Notes: generated from the letters alone by a model not told the origin. A stretch of 64,000 nt of DNA from Bolinopsis microptera (GCF_026151205.1 NC_087082.1:3254001-3318000); one strand, 5' to 3'. Counted from the stretch's first letter, positions 1 to 10,889 are shown. Made by a program: numbers and translations.

Positions 1-493
1 ACTTCCACTGCTGTAACGGAATCGACCAACCAAGGGTTGGTAAAGGTGATATTAGAGCGTAAGAACCGCACCACGGGGAAACCCTATTTGTAAGTGTTTA
101 TAAGTTAAAATCATGTAACTACATGTTATCACTTTTCGAAATCGGATAGCGGTGTTAATAGTAACAGATCGAGATTGGTAATAGAGATCCGTTAGTTTAT
201 TTCACTAAACAGGATCTATTCTTATCAATATTTTCCTTTACACAGCCACCTAGAGTTAGAGAACGGCAAAAAAGGATTATGCTTCAACGACAGACTCATG
301 AGTAAACTCCAGAAATTAGTAAGTTAATCTATTAACATGTGAATTAGTTTATTATTTGATTGATGTAAATTTACATGTGTAACATTCAACCATTGAATAT
401 GAATAAATAGTTGTATAGGGTATTAGAGTGTAAATATTGTCACTGTTTCAGGTGCGGGAGAGCACACTTAACGAGCTAGTGACGCTAAACTAA
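1..493 (+). CDS. Possible last exons of a truncated plus-strand gene
   Basis: From base 1 one frame is open for 29 codons and meets a good donor (GTAAGTG) at 90. A second short piece follows an acceptor (TTTCAG) at about 446-451 and reads VRESTLNELVTLN then stop at 491-493. An AATAAA polyadenylation signal lies at 632-637, as expected after a terminal exon. The frames join only if the donor at 49 (AAG/GTGATA) is used rather than the one at 90, so the exon-intron structure is uncertain. I do not recognise the product. The window edge cuts the gene; the left neighbour would decide it. Confidence 0.28.
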
Positions 494-950
494 TCCCCCC
501 ACCAGCCTCCTACCAGCCCCCCACAAACACCACCTGGCACAGGCCACAGGGCATTAGTGACTAGCTAGTAGCTGATGATTCATTGTCAGTTATGAATTTT
601 ATTTTATGATATACGTGTTTATTATATCGTCAATAAATGATAAATCTAACAACATCTGATGTTGAACATCAATCAAGTCTCAATGTTATACTTTTATTCA
701 TTTTCGTAATTTATATTCGTTATTATCTTTTAATCCACTATTTTGTTAGCAAGCACATCAAATTTCCTGCCAATTCAATATTCATCGTACATTCTACATC
801 TTAAACTCTTCAAAAACTTGGGATTCAGCCTAAACATGTGATATGAGTTCATAAATACATTTACGTACATTTTATAATAAAAAATCAATTGAAATTTGAA
901 GCTATAGTTACTAGTTGCAAACTGTACCGAACCTTATGTAATATGTTATA
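494..950. other. Intergenic AT-rich stretch
   Basis: AT-rich DNA after the putative terminal exon. The AATAAA at 632-637 is the only signal seen. No ORF or repeat stands out. Confidence 0.4.
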
Positions 951-1093
951 AAGATAGGACTAAATTAATCAGAATGTTATACGAAACAGATCAAAGAAAC
1001 AAAAGTTAGGCTAATGGAATATATTTAATTTAAGCTGCAAGGAGCCTGGGCATATTGTCAGAAATTTTCCAAAGAACAGGCCGTATCCACCAC
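951..1093 (+). repeat. Direct repeat, copy 1 (143 bp)
   Basis: A 143 bp block beginning AAGATAGGACTAAATTAATC recurs at 1975-2117 with a handful of substitutions and no indels. The two copies flank the BED-finger relic and the ORF at 1653-1884, so they may be the ends of one element or traces of a segmental duplication. Confidence 0.7.
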
Positions 1094-1181
1094 TTGTCGT
1101 CTAATTCTACTAGTTACTGTTTGCACTTAGCGTATTTGTAAAGCGTTTTTAACAAGTTAACATTTCATTATTTTAGCGGCC

Positions 1182-1884
1182 ATGGTTGGGAATGAGCGTG
1201 AACGTCAGTCAGGTGTTTGGAAATTTTTCTCTATACTTGCAGAAAAACCACACATAGCAAAATGCTCAGATGATGATTGTGGGAAAGAAGTTCCTATGTG
1301 AAAACCAGATACTGCGAAGAAATCTTTGGGGTTAAAAGTTTAACTAGTGGCGTCTTGTATGTAGACCTCTTATTCGTTATTTTGTATATTAGTTGAGTTT
1401 ATTATTATATACTGAATTATAACAATAATGTTCTTTCCAGGATGAACCTGGGTTTTTATTCATAGCAACTGGAGTCTCAATTGAACATACAAACATTTCA
1501 AACACACTTGCAGGTTTATGAAGAGACAGTTCAGTGGGTCGAAACCCAAGCCACCACATGACACCATAGAAAAGTTATTGCTTATAATGTATAATACAGA
1601 TAGTGGGTAACATCATTTCTTTTCTTAAATAATTTTTGTTTGATTTTGTCAGATCATCTTCTTTCTCGATTTTTTCTTCTCAACGCGAACGTGTAGAAGG
1701 TGTTAGGAACAAGCATCACAGGCTTCTTACAACGGGGGATGACTACATAAAGTTTTACCCCGATATGAGGCCACTGATTAGAAATACTAAAGAGGAAGAA
1801 AATATTTCACACACACCGGGCTTTACCAGTAAACCAATAAACCAAGCATATGAGGGTGGCCAAAAAGATAATTTTATAATATAA
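1182..1884 (+). pseudogene. BED-type zinc-finger transposase or ZBED relic with terminal-exon ORF
   Basis: An ATG at 1182 opens 39 codons with a BED-finger-like pattern (SGVWKFFSILAEKP, then AKCSDDDCGKE), stopped by TGA at 1299-1301; after the stop the same frame stays protein-like for about 15 codons. Further on, a piece at 1441-1513 sits between an acceptor and a donor, and a longer ORF follows an acceptor at 1651-1652, runs to TAA at 1882-1884 and has AATAAA at 1903-1908. BED fingers are typical of hAT transposases and their domesticated relatives. The finger has C-x4-C rather than C-x2-C, no clear His pair and a stop, so I read it as decayed. That the three pieces form one gene is inference; their phases do not join cleanly. 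Confidence 0.35.
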
Positions 1885-1974
1885 GTAGTGTAATATAACT
1901 AAAATAAAGTTTTAAAGTCATTTATCTTATTCTATTTTTTAATATTTTGTGTTCATAAACTCTATCAAATAAAA

Positions 1975-2117
1975 AAGATAGGACTAAATTAATCAGAATG
2001 TTATACAAAACAAATCAAAGGAACAAAAGTTAGGATAATGGAATATATTTAATTTCAGCTGCAAGGAGACTGGGCATATTGTCAGAAATTTTCCAAAGAA
2101 CAGGCCGTATCCACCAC
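1975..2117 (+). repeat. Direct repeat, copy 2 (143 bp)
   Basis: Second copy of the block at 951-1093, ending at the shared GGCCGTATCCACCAC. After this point the two copies diverge completely. Confidence 0.7.
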
Positions 2118-3365
2118 GAGCAGAGATTGACCAGGGAGAGAACATTACCAGAACATCACCAGAACATCACCCGAATTTGCAACGTAATCCGGGATAAACG
2201 CATTCTTCACAGTCAGCTTCAAGTACAAGAGATCCGAACAATTCCATCAATCATGTCGTGATGTCGAATATAAGCGGACCGATGCTTCTATTTCAATGCA
2301 GACATTTTTAGTTGTCGTATTAATTTTTCTCATTAATTTTCTTTTACAACAGCAGCTGAACTAGCGGGAGGAAAGAGGAGGCCGCACCTTATTGTACTGG
2401 ATGCGGTAGTCGATTTATATTCGTACCAATAGTACTGCACTTAATAAAGTGGTGGTATGCGTACCTGGTGGATTTATATAGTACTGAATGAGTTGAGACT
2501 GAGCAACATTCTCGATTTCTAGGACATGGAGTGGAGTGAAGAGCTCCAAGAGCAGACGTACATAGACAGCGGAGACGTTCCACCGGATCGAAAAAAATGG
2601 TCGCGAGCACGGAGGAGTTGTCGATCCTAGTAGTTTATATAAAATCATCATATTAAGTAGTATTATAAATCTTTTAAAATTGGTCGGAGGTTAATATTTC
2701 AATATAATATGTAATATCTTCATACAATTAATTTTTGTAGTTTTTAAACTGTAAAGGAGCATAGTTAATAGTTATCTTGCTGAGTTTTTGGTACTCATTT
2801 CAAAACTATGCATTACCTTAAGCATTTTGGGATGCTCTAAATGAACGTTTATACAAAGACTAGCTGCGCCACTTACCAACTTCCTTTTTGGACCAAACCC
2901 TGCTCATTTTGATTTCTCGAGGAGATTTGTTCCTATAGTTTCGGTGCTCACAGGGATTGTGCCTCCTGGCACATTTGCTTCTACCCAGTTTGCGGACTTC
3001 AAATTCTTCAATAGTGCCCAAACAGGAGTATTTGGTGATATTACGTACTGTTACTGTGTTCGAGTGATGGGGACCGCCATGATTCAAGGAGAGTCGCCGA
3101 TATAGCAGTCGATTCTGCGGCAGGCCTTTTTAGATGTCTCCAAGTCGGCCACCACATTCTACCTGGGTCTACAGTCGTCACTTCATGCTCGCTAAAAAAC
3201 GGCACGTAGGGAGACCATTGCATGACGAAGGATTGGATACGTGTTGTCCCTCTACACTTATCAGAATGGCAAAATATACTGTTCGGGGTCAGTGAAGACG
3301 TTCCTGCTTCAACATATCGTCAGAACTCCAAGAAAGAGAAGGAACTGCCAAGAATGGAGGGACCT
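2118..3365. other. No recognisable gene
   Basis: Only ORFs shorter than about 80 codons, without recognisable domains or consistent splice sites. A stretch at 2340-2640 has more balanced composition but no convincing frame. Confidence 0.4.
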
Positions 3366-3438
3366 GTTAACAACACTAGTGACCTTTTAACAACACTGTT
3401 AATAACACTGTTAACAACACTGTTAATAACACTAGTGA
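3366..3438 (+). repeat. Short minisatellite of a GTTAAYAACACT-type unit
   Basis: About five degenerate units of roughly 15 bp with the core AACACTGTTAA or AACACTAGT. The block is open in one plus frame as LLTTLLITL, within a short ORF (3222-3464) that I do not regard as a gene. Confidence 0.6.
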
Positions 3439-3444
3439 TTCCAG

Positions 3445-3466
3445 GATCAAGAGGATCCTCTTGATC
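3445..3466. repeat. Perfect 22 bp palindrome
   Basis: Eleven-base arms (GATCAAGAGGA and its complement) meet without a loop around a BamHI-like GGATCC centre. No function can be assigned. Confidence 0.75.
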
Positions 3467-3850
3467 AACATCGTCCATCAAGAGGATGGACGTCCTGAAG
3501 AGCCGAGGCGGTGGTCACATTGAGCACCTTCTCTAAATCCACTTTTTTTGCGCTATTTTGCGCTCCTATATCTGGAGCTCATTTCCTTATGACTCTTACC
3601 ACGACTCATTATATGTTGATTGTTCAAGTTGTCTGTGTAAAAACAAACACTTGAATAGCAATAACGAGTAGATAAGAATGAATGTCATTATAACTTGTGG
3701 TTTTATAAAAATCTGGCATTTTATTGTTTCATTTCGAATGCCGATTGGATGCCCTAAGCAATTTCTTTCTTATAATGGACATTGTTTTGCTACGAGGGTA
3801 ATCCCTTTCCTCATTTACTCTATATAATACAAGTTTATCTTGTTTCATTG

Positions 3851-4155
3851 ATTAAATAATAATACTCTAAATTTGATATTTTTGATGCTGAAGAAAAATG
3901 GGAATTTCACAATATACTGCGATTCCACTCATAATGTCACGAATAGTGTCAGAATAGTTTTCAATTCGCCGGTGTCATACCTGGCTTAATCCGAAAAAAA
4001 GTGATAGTAATATCATTGTTCACGCAACAGACTCATCCAAAGGGAAAACTACGATGTTATAACTCTCATCCAGAGGACACGGATATTCAGTCGTTGAATT
4101 TATTTCTAGTACAGAAAGCAAATGTTATAATCCAAGGAGTCATAGTAAGTAAAAG
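3851..4155 (+). repeat. Duplicated block, copy A
   Basis: Sequence from ATTAAATAATAATACTC to about AAGTAAAAGA matches 7806-8230 almost base for base, except that copy B carries an extra ~125 bp at about 7897-8022. A short third piece of the same block (the AATTTATTTCTAGTACAG part) is at 6468-6531. The element family is unknown. Confidence 0.7.
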
Positions 4156-4378
4156 AGTTTCTTCTACTTCGTTTTTAATATTAAATGAGCTAATATGTCG
4201 TAGGGGCAATTGGTCTAATTTATTTGGAGGATTTTTAAAATCAGATGGATTGCACATGAGTACACTCGGAAACAAGTGGCTAGATCAACATCTCTATAAC
4301 TATATGATTGGGGAGTTTTGTTTCCAATCGGAGGTAATCCAAAAAACCCTTTGTGGTAACGAAAGGCCAAACCGGTAA
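4001..4378 (+). pseudogene. ORF with an SGNH-hydrolase-like terminal block
   Basis: A 125-codon frame without a convincing ATG start. Its N-terminal half lies in the duplicated block and looks non-coding. Its C-terminal half contains SDGLHMSTLGNKWLDQHL, resembling the DGxHxSxxG catalytic Asp/His block V of SGNH/GDSL hydrolases, which also occur in retroelement ORF1 proteins and in element-borne ORFs of invertebrates. The earlier GDS and GxND blocks are not present, so at most this is a terminal fragment. Confidence 0.3.
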
Positions 4379-4539
4379 TGGCTTCACAAAAAGCAACAGG
4401 AAAAGCCACACGAGGTTCCACCTGTAAGTCATCACTATCATATAGCTGATAAGCTTTATTTATGATTGGATCTCAATTGAAACTTAATTGAGGGTCAGAT
4501 CAGGAGGGGTGCCCATTCAGACTTCAGTGCATACTGTAA

Positions 4540-4572
4540 ACATAGTACTATTACTATTACTATTACTATTAT
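4540..4572 (+). repeat. ATTACT microsatellite
   Basis: Four to five units of (TATTAC)n beginning at the CATAGTACTATTACTATTAC run. Confidence 0.6.
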
Positions 4573-5594
4573 ATTATGATCTCAGTTAAGCCTTTCGAGT
4601 TTCGTATAAAAGAGTGAGTAGTGACTTAGGCTGTTAGCATGCAACAGTGGCTTTTTGTAGCATAGCCAATAGGAATGTCTTCATAGATAATAATGTACTA
4701 CCAAAATATTCTGCGAGATTAAACCAAAAATCTCTTCAGAAAGAGAAATCCATCCGAGACAGATGTATGGATAGAGCCACACTATCTGAAGTTAGACACA
4801 ATAGGTGCGTCGTCCGGCATACCGGTATTAGCACGAGTTTACTGCACAATACTTTCGAAATTTATTGTTGAACGATAGTTTCTAATAGGGGGAGAGCTTA
4901 ATTTTCTTGTGTAACTTGTTCAGGATATGTTCAGTTGATTTGGGCCATCAGTACTTACCTATTGCGTGCAATATATATAATTTCACATTTTCATACCTTT
5001 AAAATTGTTCCTATCAGTACTTCAGTACTTCAGCTTATAATAAACAATTTGTATTTAAATTTGTTTTCAATTAGCATGTATGTCAAGCCCGGCAAGGCAA
5101 CAAATTAAATATCGGATATATAAGATAAGGTTGGAGTTAACGGCTAAGGAAGTGTTATGGGATAACGGAGGGAGATGCGGTGGCATGGAAAAGGGAGAAT
5201 AACACTAGAGAGGAAGAAGATGATAGAATTTTATACTAAGAATAGAGCGGGAGAATTCTCCCGGGGATGAAAGAGTTTAGCAGGGATAGTGAAGGATTTA
5301 TGGCAGCATGAGGAAGATATAGCGCATAGAGGAAGCTGGAAGAGTTGAGACTTTGAGAGAGGAGATGAGGAGATTGTGGTTTTTGAATAATCTCGATATA
5401 CCGATCTGATTTTCACAAACAATTGTATGCGTTCATTTTTATACAGTTTGTACAATTGTACAATTGTACGGTTCAAACTATATAAATTGAGGAGGATAAA
5501 AGAGGATAAAGTGAGGATACTGCGTTTTATTGCATATCAATTGATAACACTGATTCATTGTTGTATAATAAAGTGTTAGATTATAACCGAAAAT
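4573..5594. other. No recognisable gene
   Basis: AT-rich sequence with short ORFs only. A purine-rich tract runs from about 5150 to 5375, and a self-complementary run of TTGTACAATTGTACAATTG type lies at about 5449-5468. Confidence 0.4.
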
Positions 5595-5620
5595 GTCATT
5601 TTGGCAACTGCCAAAATGAC
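5595..5620. repeat. Perfect hairpin around TTGGCAACTGCCAA
   Basis: Twelve-base arms (GTCATTTTGGCA) with a two-base spacer. Its core, TGGCAACTGCCAAAA, reappears in the tandem units near 16.8, 17.5, 18.2, 18.9, 21.4 and 22.7 kb. Confidence 0.7.
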
Positions 5621-5742
5621 TATACAAAATATCCTCCCACACAATTTTTGGGACGTTCTCTGCTACATTGCAGAGGATAACTTCACAATACTGGGAGGAA
5701 ACTAAAGAGAGAGCCAGAGAAAGGCAAAAGGAGTTCAAAATT

Positions 5743-5987
5743 AGACTCAAATTAGCAGAAATCCCCAGATAATCTGGAGAAAGGGGATTGAACTTAGGGG
5801 ATTTACCCTAAGTAAAGAAAATTGGACCAAGCAAATAGGAGCTGGTAATACTGTCAGGCCGGAGCCTGTATTCATGGGGACACTTAAAGAAGCAAAGATC
5901 AAAGAAGCAGACTTGGAATTTGCTACTACTACTGATAAAACACCTACGACAGTATTATCAAGTAAAGAATTTTATATAAACGTTTAA
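5743..5987 (+). CDS. Uncharacterised exon-like ORF upstream of the RAG1-like fragment
   Basis: One frame is open for about 80 codons with protein-like composition (for example GFTLSKENWTKQIGAG, then KEAKIKEADLEFATTT) and ends at TAA 5985-5987. No ATG lies near its beginning; an internal Met codon is at about 5875. It stands 150 bp upstream of the RAG1/Transib-like ORF and may belong to the same decayed element, but I recognise no domain. Confidence 0.25.
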
Positions 5988-6133
5988 GCTTTTAAATGTG
6001 TTTGCAGATCAGGGTCATTAGAATCAACTGATAAAATCTAGACGAAATAACTATGAGTTTCATGGCATGTAATTTGCGTGCCCTTCGGGGATTAATATTG
6101 ATTATTACAATTATTATATATTTTGAGTAAACA

Positions 6134-6526
6134 TTGACTGGTGTAAAAGCCAGCCCCAAACAAATGCGGCAACCAAACATACAGAACAAAATCCGGAAAC
6201 GTTTAAGGGAAAAGGAAAAGCCGAGGCTGGCCCTTGTGAACAAGCAGGAAAGGCCTGCTCCCCCTCCACGTGGAGGAACCTATAAGCTGATTCTCACCAC
6301 TTACCCTCCCCCTAAGGTAAAGATTTCACCTTCAGTTCACAAACTGCTTGGACACACTTGGGATCTCATTGCCTTAAATGACAACCATGGTTTGGGAACA
6401 GTATCAGAGGGCGGCATCGAAGCTTGCAACAAGCTGTTGCGCCGCTATAGGATCTTAAATGAGCTAATTGAATTTATTTCTAGTACAGAAAGCAAATGTT
6501 ATAATCCAAGAAGTCATAGAAAGTAA
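6134..6526 (+). pseudogene. RAG1/Transib-like transposase C-terminal fragment
   Basis: The 6320-6451 part of this open frame reads KISPSVHKLLGH, a 12-residue spacer, then GLGTVSEGGIEACNKLLRRYR in two adjoining pieces. The order H-K-x-L-x-H, about 20 residues, G-x-x-S-E-G-x-x-E-x-x-N-K-L-x-R-R-[FY]-R is the signature of the end of the RAG1 core and of Transib transposases, where the Glu of the x-x-E-x-x-N-K part is the third acidic catalytic residue of the DDE triad. In vertebrates RAG1 cuts V(D)J signals; in Transib it moves the element. The first two Asp blocks were not found nearby. After RRYR the frame runs into the repeat shared with 4.1 and 8.2 kb, so the gene is broken there. The basic, proline-rich N-terminal half (KEKPRLALVNKQERPAPPP) is unassigned, and a donor-like AAG/GTAAAG lies at the junction. 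It could also be an unrelated element protein with a convergent motif. Confidence 0.45.
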
Positions 6527-6551
6527 AAGATTTTCTTCTACTTCGTTTTTA

Positions 6552-7070
6552 AGATAAAATGAGCTAATATAATTGAGTTTGACTGAAATTGTGTTATCCA
6601 ATGAAAATTACAGGAGTACTAACTTTTATCATAATTAGTTTTTCACACCTATCTAAGGAGGTATGTATAAATACAGCGGATCAATTGTTAACAGATTAAT
6701 CCAGTTTATCCCAATTTTGTTTGTACACCTTTTGTTAGTTTGTAATATACTTGAAGCATGACAAATATAACTGTCATTGGATTACTCTCAAAAATTACCC
6801 TATTGGATGGCTACATGAAAGTAACAATTTGTTAAAACACACCTTTCAAACAGAGTTTTCTTAACTTTCCCATCTGGGACAAAAAATTTTAAAAACTCGC
6901 AAGGCAGATGGAGGGACAAGAGGTTAGTATCTTCATTATTTGGCTATCGTTCCTTATAGAACCACATAGACTAGTTAGTTGAAATCGTGATTTTGTTACT
7001 TACTATTTTCTTTAACCTAGAGCTTGTTGGGTTGCTGAATAGAGTACTTTCTTAACTGTTATGTAAAGTA
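6552..7070. other. No recognisable gene
   Basis: AT-rich sequence. A possible short exon end (KNSQGRWRDKR, then a GTTAGT donor) lies near 6893-6923 but cannot be joined with confidence. Confidence 0.35.
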
Positions 7071-7082
7071 AACTTGTCAGGT

Positions 7083-7235
7083 AACTGGGAGCTATACAAC
7101 GGATGGGAAGTACAAAAACTATCCGACATCAAGGTAGTAGAGTTGGACAGATGTCCAAGGTGTAAGAGTACTGTAAGGAAAGAAGACAACCAAATAAACT
7201 GCGATGGATGTATACCTATAGTGTATAGACGATGA
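7083..7235 (+). CDS. Zinc-ribbon exon, RPA-like (CPRC...CDGC)
   Basis: After an acceptor (CTTGTCAG) at 7073-7080 a frame of about 50 codons opens: NWELYNGWEVQKLSDI, VVELDRCPRCKSTV, then NCDGC, ending TGA 7233-7235. The C-x2-C, about 14 residues, C-x2-C arrangement behind a short beta-rich lead resembles the zinc ribbon in the C-terminal OB fold of replication protein A large subunits and of RPA-like proteins carried by some mobile elements. No OB-fold lead-in was found upstream. It could be a terminal exon of an element-borne or host protein; the family call is weak. Confidence 0.33.
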   Translation, partial: NWELYNGWEVQKLSDIKVVELDRCPRCKSTVRKEDNQINCDGCIPIVYRR

Positions 7236-7560
7236 GGACTTTCCTAGTTTCTTTAACGAAACTGTAAAAATAACCTCGATAGCCTGCAAAAAGTATCATT
7301 ATTCTTCTGGAAGATACTCTGCATGTTGGCAAGTATTAAGCGAACAAGTTGTTCATCACAAGAACAAGTTATCACCAGAAGAAACAAGTTATCTCCAGCA
7401 GAAGAACCAGCTATTGAACATCAGAAGAACCCATCTGACAAAGATAATTCTGTGTTTTGTGGATCTGTATAATCTGTGAAATATAATATATCAGGAATAT
7501 TATATAAGTATACAACCGACTGACCTATACATAATCCTATATAGTTAGTTGGTATTATCT

Positions 7561-7606
7561 ATAATTGATCAGCAATAATACTAGAGTATTATTGCTGATC
7601 AATTAT
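7561..7606. repeat. Perfect 46 bp hairpin (22 bp arms, 2-base loop)
   Basis: Arms beginning ATAATTGATCAGCAATAATA match their complement perfectly across an AG loop. It can form a cruciform. No element terminus was identified around it. Confidence 0.85.
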
Positions 7607-7675
7607 CTCTACATTTATTATATTTATACTTGTAGTTTCATTGTGTCAAGAAGTGAATTCAACAAGAGATTGAGA

Positions 7676-7785
7676 ACCTCCATTATACTGAAGCTCTAGT
7701 TGTGGACACAACAAGAAAATTGAGAATAATCTTGTGCGAGGGTATCTTGTTGTGTCCACAACTAGAGCTTCAGTATAATGGAGGT
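7676..7785. repeat. Perfect inverted repeat, 40 bp arms, 30 bp loop
   Basis: Left arm 7676-7715 (starts ACCTCCATTATACTGAAGCT) and right arm 7746-7785 are exact reverse complements. A transcript would fold into a 40 bp stem of precursor-hairpin size. It abuts copy B of the duplicated block. Confidence 0.85.
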
Positions 7786-7805
7786 ATAGTTTATCTAGTT
7801 TCTTG

Positions 7806-8230
7806 ATTAAATAATAATACTCTAAATTTGATATTTTTGATGCTGAAAAAAAAATGGGAATTTCACAATATACTGCGATTCCACTCATAATGTCACCACT
7901 TACTTTCCAGCAATTCGGAGGAACTGCGGGTTTCAGTTCCTGGTAACCATATAATTTAAACCTAATATGATTTCCAATGAACAAATAAATTATTTATATT
8001 AGGTGGTCAAGAAAGGAAAGTGTCAGAATAGTTCTAATTCGCCGGTGTCATACCTGGCTTAATCCGAAAAAAAGTGATAGTAATATCATTGTTCACGCAA
8101 CAGACTCATCCAAAGGGAAAACTACGATGTTATAACTCTCATCCAGAAGACACGAATATTCAGTCATTGAATTTATTTCTAGTACAGAAAGCAAATGTTA
8201 TAATCCAAGGAGTCATAGAAAGTAAAAGAT
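7806..8230 (+). repeat. Duplicated block, copy B
   Basis: Matches 3851-4155 apart from an extra ~125 bp at about 7897-8022. The extra piece starts and ends next to GTCA/GTGTCA sequence, as an insertion would, or it was lost from copy A. Confidence 0.7.
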
Positions 8231-9114
8231 TTTTGTTCAGTTTGGCTGGAAAAACATAATATGTTCACTTTGGCTGGGGCCCTACAGCTCCTACCCAAGC
8301 TTTCAATAAAAAAGAAAATAAAATTCATTCATCTCCAGATTTTTGAGGTTTCTGACGGGTAAGTGAAAACAGTTGACGAGGTCAAGGAGGCTGTAGCTCA
8401 GGCTTTACTCGATAGTTTTCTTAATATTGTAATGAAGTTGGCAGACACTTTATTGATGGAACGTGTGACAGTGTTTCCTGTCAGAGTCCTCCGTCGAACA
8501 AGGACATCCTCCGTTTCGTTTTGAACCACTAGAAACACCAATCAGCTCATTTCGATGCAATGCTCCTCGAGGGTACCCGTGATGTTCAGGGTATTGCAGT
8601 ACCCTAAAAAGAAAGGACAGTAGTAATGAAGAAAGTGTCCAACAATTCTTACTTCGCTCATCCTGAAGCAATTATTATCGCTAATAATGTAGTAACATCA
8701 CAATATAATATAATGTGCTATTGAGTAATAAGATAAAGAAGAGAAGAGTAACACAGGAAGACCCAATTCAATTTACAAACATTCATTGAGGCTGTTAGTT
8801 CTTATATTACTTTATTATAATTTGGAGATGGCTGTCGTGTTGCGTTCCTTTGCAAAAACAGCAACAGATACAACAGTATATTATATTTTATAGGAAAATG
8901 CGGAGCGTCATTCAACTCTTCCGCTACATTGTCCAGACACAACAGCTCATGCAACCAGGACCCTATTCCCTGTCAGTACAACGTCTGCCAGTACAATGCA
9001 AGGGTGGCAAAAAGTACCTGGTTAGCTATTAATGGTTCAATGGCGGAACTCAAACTGAAACACAGACTGCGGACGTCTAAACAGTTCCTGATATAATGAG
9101 GTATTTGCTACTTG
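8231..9114. other. No recognisable gene
   Basis: Short ORFs on both strands lack domains; a glutamine-rich frame of about 60 codons at 8850-9032 is not convincing. Confidence 0.4.
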
Positions 9115-10487
9115 TTAAGGGGGGGGGGGGGGCCAATGGGTATTTTTTTGTGAAACTTGATTTCGAGATAGCAGTTGACCAACAAACTAAGACCAGTGAC
9201 CGAACTTTTGAGGGGGTCCCAGACCCCAACCGCCAAACGGTGCGCGCAGGGCAGCCACGCCCATATTTGGTCCAAATTAGGCCCAATTTAGCCAAATACC
9301 CTGAACATGCCCAAAACTCAAGTTTATGGTGCTCTACTTGTAGCTAGTGGTCTCTTGAACTCGTATATGAAATTTCATCAAGATTGGACGAAAAATGACT
9401 GAGTTATGAGCCAAAAACCATATGCCCATATTTGGGCATACGCACCAAATTTGGTAGATTTCGTCCCATAAATTGGTCAAATATCAATATTTCTGAATGA
9501 AACTTACTTTATATGAAAGGTAAGCCTAAACTACATATTATCTGTAAGTTATAGCTATATATCTGCTTAAATGTGGATACAAAGGCGAAAAAACCACAAA
9601 AAATGCACTAAATTGCCCATATCTCGGTTCGCGATATTCGCGGAATTGATCTCATTAAAATTGTAACAACTCAATCAGTTTTCAAAATTTTTGCATGAAA
9701 TTTTCGGAATCGACTCGAAATTGCATTTCCACCTTATTTTAAATACGGATTTCTGATTTAGGCCTCCAAAAAAATTTGGCGGCCAAATTCTGAATTTTTG
9801 TGAGATAATTTTGGAATTTGGCCGCCAAATTTTTTTTGAGGCCTAAATAAAAAATCTGTATTTAAAATAAGGTGGAAATGCGATTTCGAGTCGATTCCGA
9901 AAATTTCATGCAAAAATTTTGAAAACTGATTGAGTTGTTACAATTTTAATGAGATCAATTCCGCGAATATCGCGAACCGAGATATGGGCAATTTAGTGCA
10001 TTTTTTGTGGTTTTTTCGCCTTAGTATCCACATTTAAACAAATATAAAGCTATAACTTACAGATAATATGTAGTTTAGGCTTACCTTTCATATAAAGTAA
10101 GTTTCATTCAGAAATATTGATATTTGACCAATTTATGGGACGAAATCTACCAAATTTGGTGCGTATGCCCAAATATGGGCATATGGTTTTTGGCTCATAA
10201 CTCAGTCATTTTTCGTCCAATCTTGATGAAATTTCATATACGAGTTCAAGAGACCACTAGCTACAAGTAGAGCACCATAAACTTGAGTTTTGGGCATGTT
10301 CAGGGTATTTGGCTAAATTGGGCCTAATTTGGACCAAATATGGGCGTGGCTGCCCTGCGCGCACCGTTTGGCGGTTGGGGTCTGGGACCCCCTCAAAAGT
10401 TCGGTCACTGGTCTTAGTTTGTTGGTCAACTGCTATCTCGAAATCAAGTTTCACAAAAAAATATCCATTGGCCCCCCCCCCCCTTAA
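9115..10487. mobile_element. Foldback element 1: near-perfect palindrome with TTAA ends
   Basis: Two arms of about 675 bp (9115-9790 and 9814-10487) are almost exact reverse complements around a 23-base loop. Each outer end is TTAA followed by a homopolymer run (14 G on the left, 12 C on the right), then GGCCAATGG. TTAA is the target duplicated by piggyBac-type transposases, so TTAA may be the target site; family assignment is inference. The arms carry GCCACGCCCATATTT, a motif shared with foldback element 2 and, as GCCACGCCCAT, with the large satellite. Mirrored ORFs in the arms are a by-product of the palindrome. No transposase is encoded, so it is non-autonomous. Confidence 0.85.
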
Positions 10488-10889
10488 GCATTATCGAATC
10501 AAAGTTTGAAAATTTACATTATTTATATCAATCAATGGTTATTTTAAAGAGGGGTTTAAGGAGATGTTCTCAAGGATGGAACAGAATAAGGGGCGGACAT
10601 GGGGAGAGTAATACAACAATCGTTCAGGTACATCTTTAAAAGACAACCTGTGATATAACCTATGATATAACCTGTATAGTGTATATATGTATAGATGAAA
10701 GCAATTTATTATATGATATGATATAACCATATCAGGAAATTCTCTGATTATATAGGCATCTTTGGTATGCAATGAAGAGGTTTTTTCTTCAAACCGATGA
10801 ATGTAACATTTACTGAAATGTAATGTTGACACTTATACGTTCATATAAGTTTAAGTGTGTACTTCTATATAATTACATCGATTTTAGAT
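10488..10889. other. No recognisable gene
   Basis: AT-rich, with several TGATATGATATAACC-like short repeats between 10650 and 10730. Confidence 0.4.

Noticed and set aside
9077-10509. Mirrored ORFs of 65-83 codons in both arms of foldback 1
   Set aside because: The same frames appear in both orientations because of the palindrome; no start context or domain.
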